The notes: generated by a model not told the origin, from the sequence alone. 24,335 nucleotides of DNA from a virus (IMGVR_UViG_3300028027_000234:1-24335), one strand, 5' to 3'; shown: positions 5,210 through 13,597, counted from the stretch's first letter. Numbers and translations are program-made.

Positions 5210-6871
5210 ATGAAAAAATTACTTACGATTGGGATATTTTTTTTAATATCTTTCTATTCATTCGGTCAATTAACGGTTAATCAATCTATAGTTAGTAGAC
5301 CATCATATAAAGTTGGTGACACGATTCAAGTTAAATATACGGTCGCTAAAGGGACAACCACACCAAGATATTTTTGGTTAAGATACCAATATAATAATAA
5401 AGCGTTATCGTATGTTAATACGACTTGGTCTCAAGGTAGTTCAGTTCAAACGTTTTATACTAATTGGAGTAACTACAGTTTTACCCCAAATTCAACTAAA
5501 CCAACAATAAGTCTATATGAACAATACCTAATGACTCCGTGGAGTTATGCTGCGAATCCAAATTGGAGTGTTGGTCAATTAACCGTACAAAGAACAGACG
5601 CATCTATTGATGGGGACATTGCAACTCAAAGATACGTAATAAAGGATTTGGATTCATATACTAACATACACAAATTAGATTTATCTTATTCGATTGACGC
5701 TACGGGAGCAAATATATCTCCGGTTAGTACATCAACAGGATTAGTATCTCTAAGTAACGTCATTGGTAATACGTCTCAATTTAAGGTTAGGGTATTGTTT
5801 CCATCGGGATATGACATATCGGCACATAGTGTATCTTTATTACCTTTAACAACCGCGGGTGAAGTTAATTGGACGGCTCAAGCAATTGCAACAAAAATAT
5901 TAGACGCAACTGGCGAAGCGTTATTCACAACAGAAGTAAAGGTTGGAGATTCATTTGCAGTATTTGTAAATGCATCATTACAAAAACCATTTATGAATAA
6001 CATCGTTACCGTATCAGATGCATATAAAGCGTTTTTAGGTGTATCTCAAACTGATATTGGTGGTAATGGTACTTATTTCACTTATCCTGTATTAGAAAAA
6101 AATATAGGTCTTATTACTAAAAACAAAACAACTTTTAGTGAAAGTGATTCTTATAATTTATTCGCACACGTAATGGGTATTGACGTTTCACCTAGTGCCC
6201 TTATACCATCAAATGCCGCACCTGTGAATGGTGTTGTTAATTTCAAATGGATAACCGGTTTATTAAATCAAAGTTGGTTGGATGGTGTACCAAAATATAA
6301 AACTACAGTAACAACACCAATTCAAGCTGTTGATATGGTATATTCATGGGGTGGAGATTTAGATTTCTCACATTCATCATCACCAAGTGAAATTGCATCA
6401 AGAATATCAACGGGAAATTATTCAAATTCAGTTAATCCTGGTACGGTTGGTAGTTTAAATAGAACAATGTCAATGACAACTATGTCATATAATGCACCAA
6501 AATTAGAGAATGCAACATTAAGTATAACCTCAACTTTAGAAACCGGTAAAGTTATATTAAGAGGTACATTAACTAAAGCGGATTTGGCCGGATTACAAGT
6601 TATAATGAATTACGACCAAAGTAAATTAACGTTAGATAATGTAATATTTGACGCGGGTTCTACAATAACTAACTTTTCAACACATGAAAATGGTAGGTTA
6701 ACATTTGGTTCTATCGACCAACAAAAAACTGCAAGAATTAAGGTTGGGACACCTTACACATTAGTGTTCACACCGAAAACAACTTTAACAAATACCGCTG
6801 GTTTATTCTACTTTGTATTATCCGACGCAATTGACGGAGGTGGTAAGAAAATAAATTTAGTGATTGAATAA
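5210..6871 (+). CDS. Secreted adhesin-like protein with dockerin-like and cohesin-like C-terminal modules
   Basis: A 553-residue secreted protein. Signal peptide 1-19 ends SFG|Q. Residues 21-125 form a beta-rich domain opening with a stretch typical of Ig-like domains (SYKVGDTIQVKYTV). Residues about 150-255 look like a second beta domain. Residues 266-425 are a dockerin-like region: VSDAYKAF, a degenerate first loop near 306-316, and a second loop GGDLDFSH at 381-388, ending with RTMSMTTMS. Residues 430-553 resemble a cohesin-type beta sandwich (GLQVIMNYDQSKLTLDNVIF). The last two modules are paralogous to those of the next gene. It is Asn/Thr/Ser-rich and has no Cys. The likely place of action is the cell surface or medium; ligand unknown. 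Confidence 0.7.
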   Translation: MKKLLTIGIFFLISFYSFGQLTVNQSIVSRPSYKVGDTIQVKYTVAKGTTTPRYFWLRYQYNNKALSYVNTTWSQGSSVQTFYTNWSNYSFTPNSTKPTISLYEQYLMTPWSYAANPNWSVGQLTVQRTDASIDGDIATQRYVIKDLDSYTNIHKLDLSYSIDATGANISPVSTSTGLVSLSNVIGNTSQFKVRVLFPSGYDISAHSVSLLPLTTAGEVNWTAQAIATKILDATGEALFTTEVKVGDSFAVFVNASLQKPFMNNIVTVSDAYKAFLGVSQTDIGGNGTYFTYPVLEKNIGLITKNKTTFSESDSYNLFAHVMGIDVSPSALIPSNAAPVNGVVNFKWITGLLNQSWLDGVPKYKTTVTTPIQAVDMVYSWGGDLDFSHSSSPSEIASRISTGNYSNSVNPGTVGSLNRTMSMTTMSYNAPKLENATLSITSTLETGKVILRGTLTKADLAGLQVIMNYDQSKLTLDNVIFDAGSTITNFSTHENGRLTFGSIDQQKTARIKVGTPYTLVFTPKTTLTNTAGLFYFVLSDAIDGGGKKINLVIE

Positions 6872-6874
6872 TTT

Positions 6875-9187
6875 ATGAAGAAACTAATTGTTGTACTATT
6901 TTTATTAACATCATTTTTAGGGTTCGGACAGAGTGTATCTGCTCCGGACTCTAAGTCGTTTACACAATCCACTAGCGGACAAGATGCTAGTGGATTTGTT
7001 TTAAATGGTTTTAACTCAACGTCAACTCTCTTAGCTTCAATCAGTTTAGTGGAATTTCCAACAGGTACAACATTCGTATTAAACACAACAACGGGTTTAA
7101 CCGCAGCAAGTGGATTTACTTTAAGTGGTAACAAAACTCGTTTAGTGGTAACGGGTACAATGGCAAGTATCAATGCTGCGTTAGCATCTTTGAAAGTAAA
7201 TACGGGTTCAACAAAGGGTAATGTAAAATTATCGGTTGCGGCAACAATCAACCCAACGGGATTTTATTATAATGGTGTAAATGGACATTTTTACAAACCC
7301 GTAACAATTGGTACAACATATACTGGTGCTAGAGCGGCATCGTTACTAACAACATTCAAAGGACAGACAGGGTATTTGGTAACAATAACATCTGCATCTG
7401 AAAACGCTTTTATATATGCTAATGTACCACAAACTAATGTATGGTTTGCAGCAACGGATGAAGTTACTGATGGTAGATGGGTAATCGATGCGGGACCTGA
7501 AAAGGGAACTGTAATGAAGACCTCTAATGGACAACTTGCCGGAAATATAGCTGGTGTTTATAACAACTGGGCGGGCGGTGAACCAAATGGTGGTAATCAT
7601 AGTGAGGATTACGCGGTAACAAACTGGGGTGGGCAATCAACGTGGAACGATTTATCAAACAATTGGAATAATCCATACATAATTGAATATGGTACTTGGG
7701 CTAATCCAGATGATGCCACATTTACTGAATTTTATACCAATAGTGTAACCCACTCAAATGGAGAAGTTCTAACTGCACGATTTAATTTTGATTTTGGTGG
7801 TAACGTAGATGAAACTAAATTTTCATCAAAAGCAAATACATACATAAACAATATGTGGGGTGTAACAACTAATACATCAAGAGCAATAAGTGGATTGGGT
7901 AAAGTTGATATCACTAATGATTTGGACACAAACAAGATTAATACAGGATTTAAACCGATAATAACGGGTGGTGGGGTAGAATGGTCATATGTAAATCCAA
8001 ACGCAACTTGGATGGGTGTTGGTGTTAGTAGGTTGTTAATTGATATGAGACAATTTGGAAGTGTGGACCCAACAACAGTTACAAAAGTTAAAATATTAGA
8101 CGTGTATGATGGTTCAGTTAGTTATTTATCTCACGATGCAAATGGTTGGGCTCAATATAGTGTTCCATCTATTTTAACAAAGGTGACTGACGGTACATCG
8201 TCGTTTAATCAATATATTAGAAATGTGAATGGTTCAAACACAGATTACGCATTTGCTTGTAGTATATCATTTGAACAAACAACCTCATTTAAACAACACG
8301 GAATAGACCTGTCGTATACTAATCAAACAGATTTAAACACTTTATATAACAGTATTGTAACTGTGTCAGATGTATTCTTAGCATTTAAAGAGTTATCGAA
8401 TGGTGGATTATTTGGAAATCAAAGTGGATTAGAGTTTACGTCGGGTGTCCAATTTATGAACGCGGATGTGGACGGTAATGGTATATTTAACGAAGCGGAT
8501 ACCTATAAGTTATTACAACATTTAACAGGTACTCAATCATTAACACAATATTCCACATTAACATACCTAATGAAACTATATAGTAAATCCGAATATGACG
8601 GTATTTCTAAATCTAATTGGAATACACAATTCAATGCAAGTAGAAGTTTGTATCCGTTTAATTTGAATAGCGGTACATTGAATAACACATATAATGTGAA
8701 TGTAACTTGGGTGGGTGATGTCAATCTATCCCACTCTGCTCAACAATCGATAAGTGGAATTGCAAGTAATTCCATTAGAACAATGAGTATGAGTACTATG
8801 AGTACATCAGTTGCGAATGAGATAAACGCATCTATAATTACCGAAATGGTTGGAGACGTAATATATGCGTATGTTACGTTGGACCCATTACAACAAAACG
8901 TAGTGGGGACTCAATTTCAAATAAATTATGATAATTCAATTTTAAAATTTGAAAATGTTGAATTTAAAACAAAAGGCAACCCAATGAATTATGGAACCAA
9001 TAGAGGGACATACGTGAACGTTGGGTCACTAATAACCGATGGGTCAACATCGTTGGATAAAACGACTGAATACATAGTGAAATTTACTAAGACATCAAAT
9101 ATTACAAATGTTTTGGGATTAATTTCGGTGGGTAATACTGAAGCTGTAAATCAAAGTGGACAGTCGTTAAAAATAAAAATAAATTAA
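6875..9187 (+). CDS. Secreted adhesin with C-type lectin domain plus dockerin-like and cohesin-like modules
   Basis: A 770-residue secreted protein, three bases after the previous stop. Signal peptide 1-18 ends GFG|Q. Residues 20-122 match adhesin/cadherin-type repeats (GNKTRLVVTGTMASINAALASL). Residues 129-275 are a C-type lectin-like domain: a start like FYYNGVNGHFYK, NNWAGGEPNGG with the EPN sugar/calcium motif at 236-238, SEDY, and WND at 257-259. No disulfide Cys, as in many bacterial versions. Residues about 290-465 are a beta-rich region. The dockerin-like part has loop DVDGNGIFNEAD (531-542) and GDVNLSH (614-620), then RTMSMSTMS. Residues 647-770 are cohesin-like (GTQFQINYDNSILKFENVEF). 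Probably binds surface glycans and may self-associate. Confidence 0.82.
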   Translation: MKKLIVVLFLLTSFLGFGQSVSAPDSKSFTQSTSGQDASGFVLNGFNSTSTLLASISLVEFPTGTTFVLNTTTGLTAASGFTLSGNKTRLVVTGTMASINAALASLKVNTGSTKGNVKLSVAATINPTGFYYNGVNGHFYKPVTIGTTYTGARAASLLTTFKGQTGYLVTITSASENAFIYANVPQTNVWFAATDEVTDGRWVIDAGPEKGTVMKTSNGQLAGNIAGVYNNWAGGEPNGGNHSEDYAVTNWGGQSTWNDLSNNWNNPYIIEYGTWANPDDATFTEFYTNSVTHSNGEVLTARFNFDFGGNVDETKFSSKANTYINNMWGVTTNTSRAISGLGKVDITNDLDTNKINTGFKPIITGGGVEWSYVNPNATWMGVGVSRLLIDMRQFGSVDPTTVTKVKILDVYDGSVSYLSHDANGWAQYSVPSILTKVTDGTSSFNQYIRNVNGSNTDYAFACSISFEQTTSFKQHGIDLSYTNQTDLNTLYNSIVTVSDVFLAFKELSNGGLFGNQSGLEFTSGVQFMNADVDGNGIFNEADTYKLLQHLTGTQSLTQYSTLTYLMKLYSKSEYDGISKSNWNTQFNASRSLYPFNLNSGTLNNTYNVNVTWVGDVNLSHSAQQSISGIASNSIRTMSMSTMSTSVANEINASIITEMVGDVIYAYVTLDPLQQNVVGTQFQINYDNSILKFENVEFKTKGNPMNYGTNRGTYVNVGSLITDGSTSLDKTTEYIVKFTKTSNITNVLGLISVGNTEAVNQSGQSLKIKIN

Positions 9188-9192
9188 AAATT

Positions 9193-9474
9193 ATGGAATT
9201 TAATTTTGGATATGATGAAATGAAAAATTTCATATTAAAGACTGGTAAGTATAAAATTGTAAATGTTAAGTGTTTTAAACAAGTTCCTAGTAACTGGTAT
9301 AATGGTTTCCGATATATGGAAGATGAAGTGTATGTAGAAGTGGCTTACCTAATAGATGATATTGAAACTGAAAAATGGTTATTTAATGGTGAGTGGAAAG
9401 GAAACTATATGCTGCAGGGGAGAATTGAATCGGCTTTTCACACAGAGATGAAAAATAAACTATTAAATTTATAA
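9193..9474 (+). CDS. Hypothetical cytosolic protein, 93 aa
   Basis: A 93-residue protein that I do not recognise. It lacks a signal peptide or membrane segment, unlike its neighbours in the operon, so it stays in the cytoplasm. It is rich in aromatic and acidic residues (NWYNGFRYMEDEVYVEVAYLIDD) and ends in a short amphipathic helix. It sits six bases after the lectin gene and five before the first beta-barrel gene, so it is certainly co-transcribed; a chaperone or regulator of the exported proteins is possible but not shown. Confidence 0.7.
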   Translation: MEFNFGYDEMKNFILKTGKYKIVNVKCFKQVPSNWYNGFRYMEDEVYVEVAYLIDDIETEKWLFNGEWKGNYMLQGRIESAFHTEMKNKLLNL

Positions 9475-9479
9475 TATAA

Positions 9480-10373
9480 GTGAAAAAATTATTATTAATC
9501 ATATCGTTAGTTTTAATTGGATTTGTATCAAACGCACAAATCGTAAAACCCGATACATTACAATTATCACCAAAAGAATTATTTGGTGAAAGTGGAGATT
9601 GGAATAACTTGGGAATATTGGAATCTTATATTGATTTTTCAAAAGATGTTCTTTCATCATCAAACTTATCAGTTGGTATAATTGGAAAGCAAGTGTCCAC
9701 TACCTTAAATTTAGGATATAGTAAATCATCTAAAAATGGTAAATGGGGACATTCATTTTCATCATCAATAAATCCGATATGGAATTATTATGGTGTGGGA
9801 TATGGTTTTAGTAGAAATACGGACACAAGAACAACCACATTACAATCATTCTATTCAACCGATTTTGATTTTCAAAAGGACATTACACTATCATTCATCG
9901 ATGTGTTTAGAACTAAAAAGTTTGGAACATTTGGTTACAGTGTAATTGCATCAAAATCATTTTGGGGAACATACGAAGGTGAGTGGGAAGGAAAATATAC
10001 AGTTGATTCAGATGGTAACTTTTTAGATTTAATTTATCCAACTATGCCGGCATCGAGTCAAATTAGTTATAGAGGTATGATGATGTACACATACACATTA
10101 AAAACAAAAAGAGTTAATATTTCACCTCAAGTATTTGCCATGAGTGATATCTACCATGTATTCAAAGATGGTACCTCATCCGATTTAGCATATGTAGATG
10201 ATTTCAATTTAGACCTGTATTATGGTACATCTATGGATTGGAAAATAACTAAAAGATTTATTTTAAATACTAACGTAAGATTCAACAAAACGTGGGATAA
10301 ATTAAGTGAGTCAGTTGGTTATAAAAAGAGTAACCCAATAATGTTTATGATAGGAACAAACTTTCAATTTTAA
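9480..10373 (+). CDS. Outer-membrane beta-barrel protein, paralogue 1
   Basis: A 297-residue protein with a GTG start. Signal peptide 1-19 ends SNA|Q. The rest alternates polar and hydrophobic/aromatic residues in strands of 9-12 residues with short turns and ends in Phe (MFMIGTNFQF), the signature of an outer-membrane barrel recognised by BamA. The last 90 residues share an ordered motif with the proteins at 10373 and 14595: ISPQVFAMS, then GTSMDWKITKRF, NTNVRFN, then an IG-x-x-F end. An ATG start is not available at a better position, and the signal peptide fixes the start at GTG. Stop and next start overlap (TAATG). Role: pore or surface anchor, inferred. Confidence 0.75.
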   Translation: MKKLLLIISLVLIGFVSNAQIVKPDTLQLSPKELFGESGDWNNLGILESYIDFSKDVLSSSNLSVGIIGKQVSTTLNLGYSKSSKNGKWGHSFSSSINPIWNYYGVGYGFSRNTDTRTTTLQSFYSTDFDFQKDITLSFIDVFRTKKFGTFGYSVIASKSFWGTYEGEWEGKYTVDSDGNFLDLIYPTMPASSQISYRGMMMYTYTLKTKRVNISPQVFAMSDIYHVFKDGTSSDLAYVDDFNLDLYYGTSMDWKITKRFILNTNVRFNKTWDKLSESVGYKKSNPIMFMIGTNFQF

Positions 10374-11137
10374 TGAAAAAACTAATATTAATATTTTTAT
10401 TAACACCATTTATTTCATTTTCTCAAGACGCAAAAAATAGAGAAATGCAAATGCAGGTTAATAATTTACAACCACCTCCACCTCCAGGTCAAAAAGGTTC
10501 GGTGGTAAAAACAAATGCGTTTTTAACGTCATCTGATTTTGTGTTCTTACAAAAACCAACATATGAGAGTGGGTGGTTAAAGGCACTTTCATTAGGCGGA
10601 GGTAGAACATCACTTAATGGCGTCTATTCATATGGAGGTAATGGATTTGTAACAACAGAGGGTTCACAATATGGTGTGTCGGGATATGTTGGAAAAGGAA
10701 CAAATAACCTATTTCTTTCTTTCACGCGAATAGGTAATAATAAAACAACAACATTAACCTATGTAAAATTATACAAAGGAAAATGGAATAAAGGATTTGG
10801 TATAAATGCATCAAATAATTTCAGTCAAATAACCGATTCTTTACCTCCAATGTGGACAGGTGCTCCATCGGTAATGGTGTTCATAAATAGAACGTATGGT
10901 ACGGGTAGATTTACAATTACACCCGATTTACTATTAAGCTATTCTCATATGTATTGGGACATGGGATTGGGGAATCAAAAGATAGACCCAACATTTAACG
11001 CATTGGTAGGTACTTCATTTGGATATAGATTCTCTAAAAGATTTACCTTATTAGTGGCTTATAGAGGTAATATCAATACAAATCCTAAGTTTGGATTAAT
11101 GAATAACATTTCAATAGGTAATAAATTCAATTTATAA
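10373..11137 (+). CDS. Outer-membrane beta-barrel protein, paralogue 2
   Basis: A 254-residue protein. Signal peptide 1-17 ends SFS|Q. After it comes a short Met/Gln-rich link and the proline run PPPPPG (residues 35-40), which may cross or reach the peptidoglycan or the barrel mouth. The remainder is a beta-barrel pattern with the shared C-terminal order FTITPDLLLS, VGTSFGYRFSKRF, YRGNINT, NNISIGNKFNL. It is translationally coupled at both ends (TAATG before and after). Its barrel is shorter than that of paralogue 1, by perhaps two to four strands. Confidence 0.73.
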   Translation: MKKLILIFLLTPFISFSQDAKNREMQMQVNNLQPPPPPGQKGSVVKTNAFLTSSDFVFLQKPTYESGWLKALSLGGGRTSLNGVYSYGGNGFVTTEGSQYGVSGYVGKGTNNLFLSFTRIGNNKTTTLTYVKLYKGKWNKGFGINASNNFSQITDSLPPMWTGAPSVMVFINRTYGTGRFTITPDLLLSYSHMYWDMGLGNQKIDPTFNALVGTSFGYRFSKRFTLLVAYRGNINTNPKFGLMNNISIGNKFNL

Positions 11138-11484
11138 TGAAAAAAATTATATTAATATCGTTGATTTTATTGGTTGGTTGTACTAAACCTGAATTACCTG
11201 TACCGACACCTGAAGTTACGGTGAGTGACATCTTTAGTGTTAAAGAAAGTACAGTTACCGACGGTCAAGAAATAAACTTTAAATTGGAAAAGGAGGGTTC
11301 ATATACGTTAACACTAAAAGATAGTACATTGAACCAAGTAGTGACAAGGGAAAGATTCCAAGGTAAGGTAGGAATAAATAAATTAAAAATTTACACTAAA
11401 TCTATACAGACCAAGTATTTATATTTAACGCTGGTAGATAATAGTAATAATCAAATAGGTAAGACTATTATAAACCTAAAATAA
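11137..11484 (+). CDS. Lipoprotein with a beta-sandwich domain
   Basis: A 115-residue lipoprotein. The lipobox LLVGC places the lipidated Cys at residue 15, followed by TKPELPVPTPE, a Pro-rich spacer. The rest (about 30-115) is a small beta sandwich. Its end pattern, GKVGINKLKIYTKSIQTKYLYLTLVDNSNNQIGK, lines up with that of the next protein, so the two are paralogues. The fold resembles Ig-like and type IX secretion C-terminal domains. It probably sits in the outer membrane with the neighbouring barrels; TAATG overlaps on both sides show coupled translation. Confidence 0.72.
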   Translation: MKKIILISLILLVGCTKPELPVPTPEVTVSDIFSVKESTVTDGQEINFKLEKEGSYTLTLKDSTLNQVVTRERFQGKVGINKLKIYTKSIQTKYLYLTLVDNSNNQIGKTIINLK

Positions 11485-11876
11485 TGACAAAAATGGAAAA
11501 AATGAAAAAATTACTTACGATTGCATTCGTTGCGCTTATCCTTTCAGGATGTGAAAAAGACGATTTTATCCCCGATTCTTCAGTTGTGGTCACCCCACAG
11601 TTACAAATAAAAAATTCCGTTGGTATTAAACTAGAAACTTCATTTGTTTCAAGTGAAGTGTCTATGAACGTTAAAACCGAATTTGGTGGAAATGTAACAA
11701 TTAAAATATTCGACATTTCCAATAGAATCGTATCAAAAGAAAATGTAACAGTAAAAGTTGGTGATAATATCTTAAAGGTATACACGTCAGCCCTACCTGT
11801 GTCGGCATATAGAATTGCAATATATGACGATAAAGACAATATGTTAGGAATAACAGATTTCAATAAAATAAACTAA
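11484..11876 (+). CDS. Lipoprotein, probably surface-exposed, with a T9SS-tail-like fold
   Basis: A 130-residue lipoprotein; the start could also be the Met at 11502, which begins a more normal signal peptide. Lipobox ILSGC at about residues 19-23. The residues after Cys are EKDDF, close to the flavobacterial lipoprotein export signal (acidic residues after a Lys just past the Cys), which sends lipoproteins to the outer face of the outer membrane. The domain that follows reads like a type IX secretion C-terminal domain: VTIKIFDISNRIVS, VKVGDNILKVYTSALPVSAY, then RIAIYDDKDN. As it is attached by lipid at the other end, this is likely a shared fold and not a sorting signal. Paralogous to the previous lipoprotein. 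Confidence 0.72.
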   Translation: MTKMEKMKKLLTIAFVALILSGCEKDDFIPDSSVVVTPQLQIKNSVGIKLETSFVSSEVSMNVKTEFGGNVTIKIFDISNRIVSKENVTVKVGDNILKVYTSALPVSAYRIAIYDDKDNMLGITDFNKIN

Positions 11877-11895
11877 AAAACTAAAAACAAATACA

Positions 11896-12222
11896 ATGTC
11901 AGAAGAACAAGAACAAAGTAACGACGGAACACTATCTGGATTAAAGAAAACCATAATTGGTGTAATAACAACCGCAGTTATGGGGTTAGGAACTTGGGGT
12001 GTAACTCAAATTACAGGTGGGGATGAACCCGCACCAGTACAACAAGCGGCTCCGGTAATTAACATTACAAACTCAAACCAACAGCAACAACAAGCTCCAG
12101 GTAAAACGGTTATTATTCAAGGAGGAAATGGTGGGTCTAACACAAAAACAACACCAGCACCTGCACCTAAACCTAAGAAAAAAGAAGGTGATGAGTTTAA
12201 GGAAGAAGCACCTAAATGGTAA
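11896..12222 (+). CDS. Small single-pass membrane protein with Gln and Pro-rich tail
   Basis: A 108-residue protein with no cleavable signal. A polar N-terminus (1-15) precedes one membrane helix at about 17-40 (TIIGVITTAVMGLGTWGVTQI). Then come a Pro/Ala linker, a Gln run (residues 62-66), a Gly/Asn-rich strand region (TVIIQGGNGGSN) and a Pro/Lys tail. The low-complexity tail would lie in the periplasm if the N-terminus stays inside. First of five small membrane proteins in a row. Function unknown. Confidence 0.68.
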   Translation: MSEEQEQSNDGTLSGLKKTIIGVITTAVMGLGTWGVTQITGGDEPAPVQQAAPVINITNSNQQQQQAPGKTVIIQGGNGGSNTKTTPAPAPKPKKKEGDEFKEEAPKW

Positions 12223-12241
12223 AAATTAAAAAAGGAATATA

Positions 12242-12841
12242 ATGAAAGAAGAAACAGGTGGTTTTAAAGAATTATTAGGAAGTATGATGAAACGTAGATG
12301 GTTCATCACGGCTATCGTATTAGGTGGTTTTATGATAATCATCATGGGTATATTTGGAGCAATCCTAAATAAATCAGCAATAGAGGGAGAGTGGAAAGAA
12401 CTTCTTCTATTATTATTGGGAGCATTTATTGGTTCTTATGGTAAAATCATTGACTATTGGTTTAGTGATACCGATAAAGATAAGATGTTAGTTCAGAAAA
12501 TGGACGAGGAAGATGGTACTTCATTATCGAATACTGCCGATTTACCAAATAATCCAATTGTTCCAATGAGTGTTACTCCATTAGTGTTACCAACATCAAA
12601 TGAAGAAGTTGGACAAATTGTCCAAGTAACTGACCAAGTAAAAAAGGGTGTTGAAATTGATGAAGACGGTGACGGTGTAATGGATGGTTTAGATATCGAT
12701 GGTGATGGTAAAATTGATGAATATTTTACACACAGACAATGTGAACACGTTTGGGGTGACTTAGACGGAGACGGAATTGAAGAATGTTTAAAATGTGGTA
12801 AGGTTAAAGACGAAATGGCTGAAATACACATGGAGGGTTAA
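12242..12841 (+). CDS. Two-helix membrane protein with calcium loops interleaved with a zinc ribbon
   Basis: A 199-residue protein. Two membrane helices lie at about 19-42 and 52-70, the second reading LLLLLLGAFIGSYGKIIDYWF, a style seen in phage holin-like proteins. After a Pro-rich link comes a region with three DxDGDG loops (DEDGDGVMD, DIDGDGKIDE, DLDGDGIEE), the form of calcium-binding loops in dockerins and thrombospondin type 3 repeats. The third loop lies inside a CEHVW ... CLKCGK zinc-ribbon frame, so a Cys/His metal site encloses a calcium loop. N- and C-termini are on the same side of the membrane. No matching known family comes to mind. Confidence 0.65.
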   Translation: MKEETGGFKELLGSMMKRRWFITAIVLGGFMIIIMGIFGAILNKSAIEGEWKELLLLLLGAFIGSYGKIIDYWFSDTDKDKMLVQKMDEEDGTSLSNTADLPNNPIVPMSVTPLVLPTSNEEVGQIVQVTDQVKKGVEIDEDGDGVMDGLDIDGDGKIDEYFTHRQCEHVWGDLDGDGIEECLKCGKVKDEMAEIHMEG

Positions 12842-12872
12842 TTAAAAATAAAATAAATAAAATAGAAAAATT

Positions 12873-13121
12873 ATGAAATTTAAAGAATGGGTTATCGAAC
12901 TCTTCAAAGATGAAAGAGGTTCAATATCCGTAAAACCGGTAATTGCATTTATAGGAGCAATGTTCCTATGTATAACAATGATTTTAAACTCATTTTCACA
13001 TGCTGAGTTTGCACCATCACCAGAACTGGTTAATGCGGTGATGATTATTACAGGAATTGGTATGGGTGCCGATACACTTGATAAATTTTCCCATAAAAAG
13101 AAAGAAGAAACAGAAGGATAA
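12873..13121 (+). CDS. Holin-like small membrane protein
   Basis: An 82-residue protein with a charged N-terminus containing KDERGSISVKPV, two hydrophobic segments (VIAFIGAMFLCITMIL and LVNAVMIITGIGMGADTL), and a Lys/Glu tail. This plan, with a D-x-R/G-G-x-S lead before two short helices and a charged end, is common among small phage membrane proteins often annotated as holins. I see no endolysin nearby, so a lysis role is only a possibility. Size is typical for class II holins. Confidence 0.65.
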   Translation: MKFKEWVIELFKDERGSISVKPVIAFIGAMFLCITMILNSFSHAEFAPSPELVNAVMIITGIGMGADTLDKFSHKKKEETEG

Positions 13122-13139
13122 TAAATAAAACTTACGATA

Positions 13140-13370
13140 ATGACAAAAATATTAAATAAAACAAGTGAAATTCTTTTTAACACATTCTTAGTTGTTGCAA
13201 TGGTATGGATAGTATCTGCACTTTTAGTTCAGACTTTCTTTATTTATCTCGAATTAACAGAACAAAATGAGAGAATACAAAATATGGTAAACAAGGTTGA
13301 ATGGAAAATAGATGGAAGGTTTAAGAACAATCCTGATAACATATGGTACGAGGGTCCGGTTACAAAATAA
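13140..13370 (+). CDS. Small single-pass membrane protein with periplasmic helix
   Basis: A 76-residue protein with one membrane helix at about 15-37 (FLVVAMVWIVSALLVQTFFIYL), then a helical charged stretch (ELTEQNERIQNMVNKVEWKID) and a short polar end. The layout (one helix followed by a coiled-coil-like segment) recalls phage spanin or anti-holin type proteins but no specific match is visible. It lies 18 bases after the holin-like gene and 3 before the next. Confidence 0.62.
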   Translation: MTKILNKTSEILFNTFLVVAMVWIVSALLVQTFFIYLELTEQNERIQNMVNKVEWKIDGRFKNNPDNIWYEGPVTK

Positions 13371-13373
13371 AAG

Positions 13374-13580
13374 ATGAAAAAATGGTTTTTAGTGTACGAA
13401 CAAGTAATCTTGTTTTACACATTGGTAATATATCTAATTAGTTTTATGTTCATTTTTGATGAACAAATGAGAACTACAGATTGGATGGGACTTGTATGGA
13501 TTATACAGTTTTTTGGGTTGGCAACGTGGTTGGGTCTTAGAGGAAAGAAAAAAGGTTGGATATGGCCATCAAGACCATAA
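13374..13580 (+). CDS. Small two-helix membrane protein
   Basis: A 68-residue protein. Helix 1 at about 8-28 (YEQVILFYTLVIYLISFMFIF) and helix 2 at about 39-56 (MGLVWIIQFFGLATWLGL), then a basic tail RGKKKGWIWPSRP. The short basic end probably stays in the cytoplasm. Rich in Trp and Phe. Starts three bases after the previous stop, so it is part of the same membrane-protein set. Function unknown. Confidence 0.62.
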   Translation: MKKWFLVYEQVILFYTLVIYLISFMFIFDEQMRTTDWMGLVWIIQFFGLATWLGLRGKKKGWIWPSRP

Positions 13581-13597
13581 TATAAAATAATAAAAAT

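Noticed and set aside
5210-9187. Reading the two large proteins as tail fibres
   Set aside because: Both have clear signal peptides cut before Gln and lie in an operon of exported and membrane proteins, which does not fit virion tail fibres.
12493-12831. Minus-strand frame of 112 codons rich in Ser and Pro
   Set aside because: Antisense of the DxDGDG calcium-loop region; the Ser/Pro content is a by-product of Asp/Gly codons.
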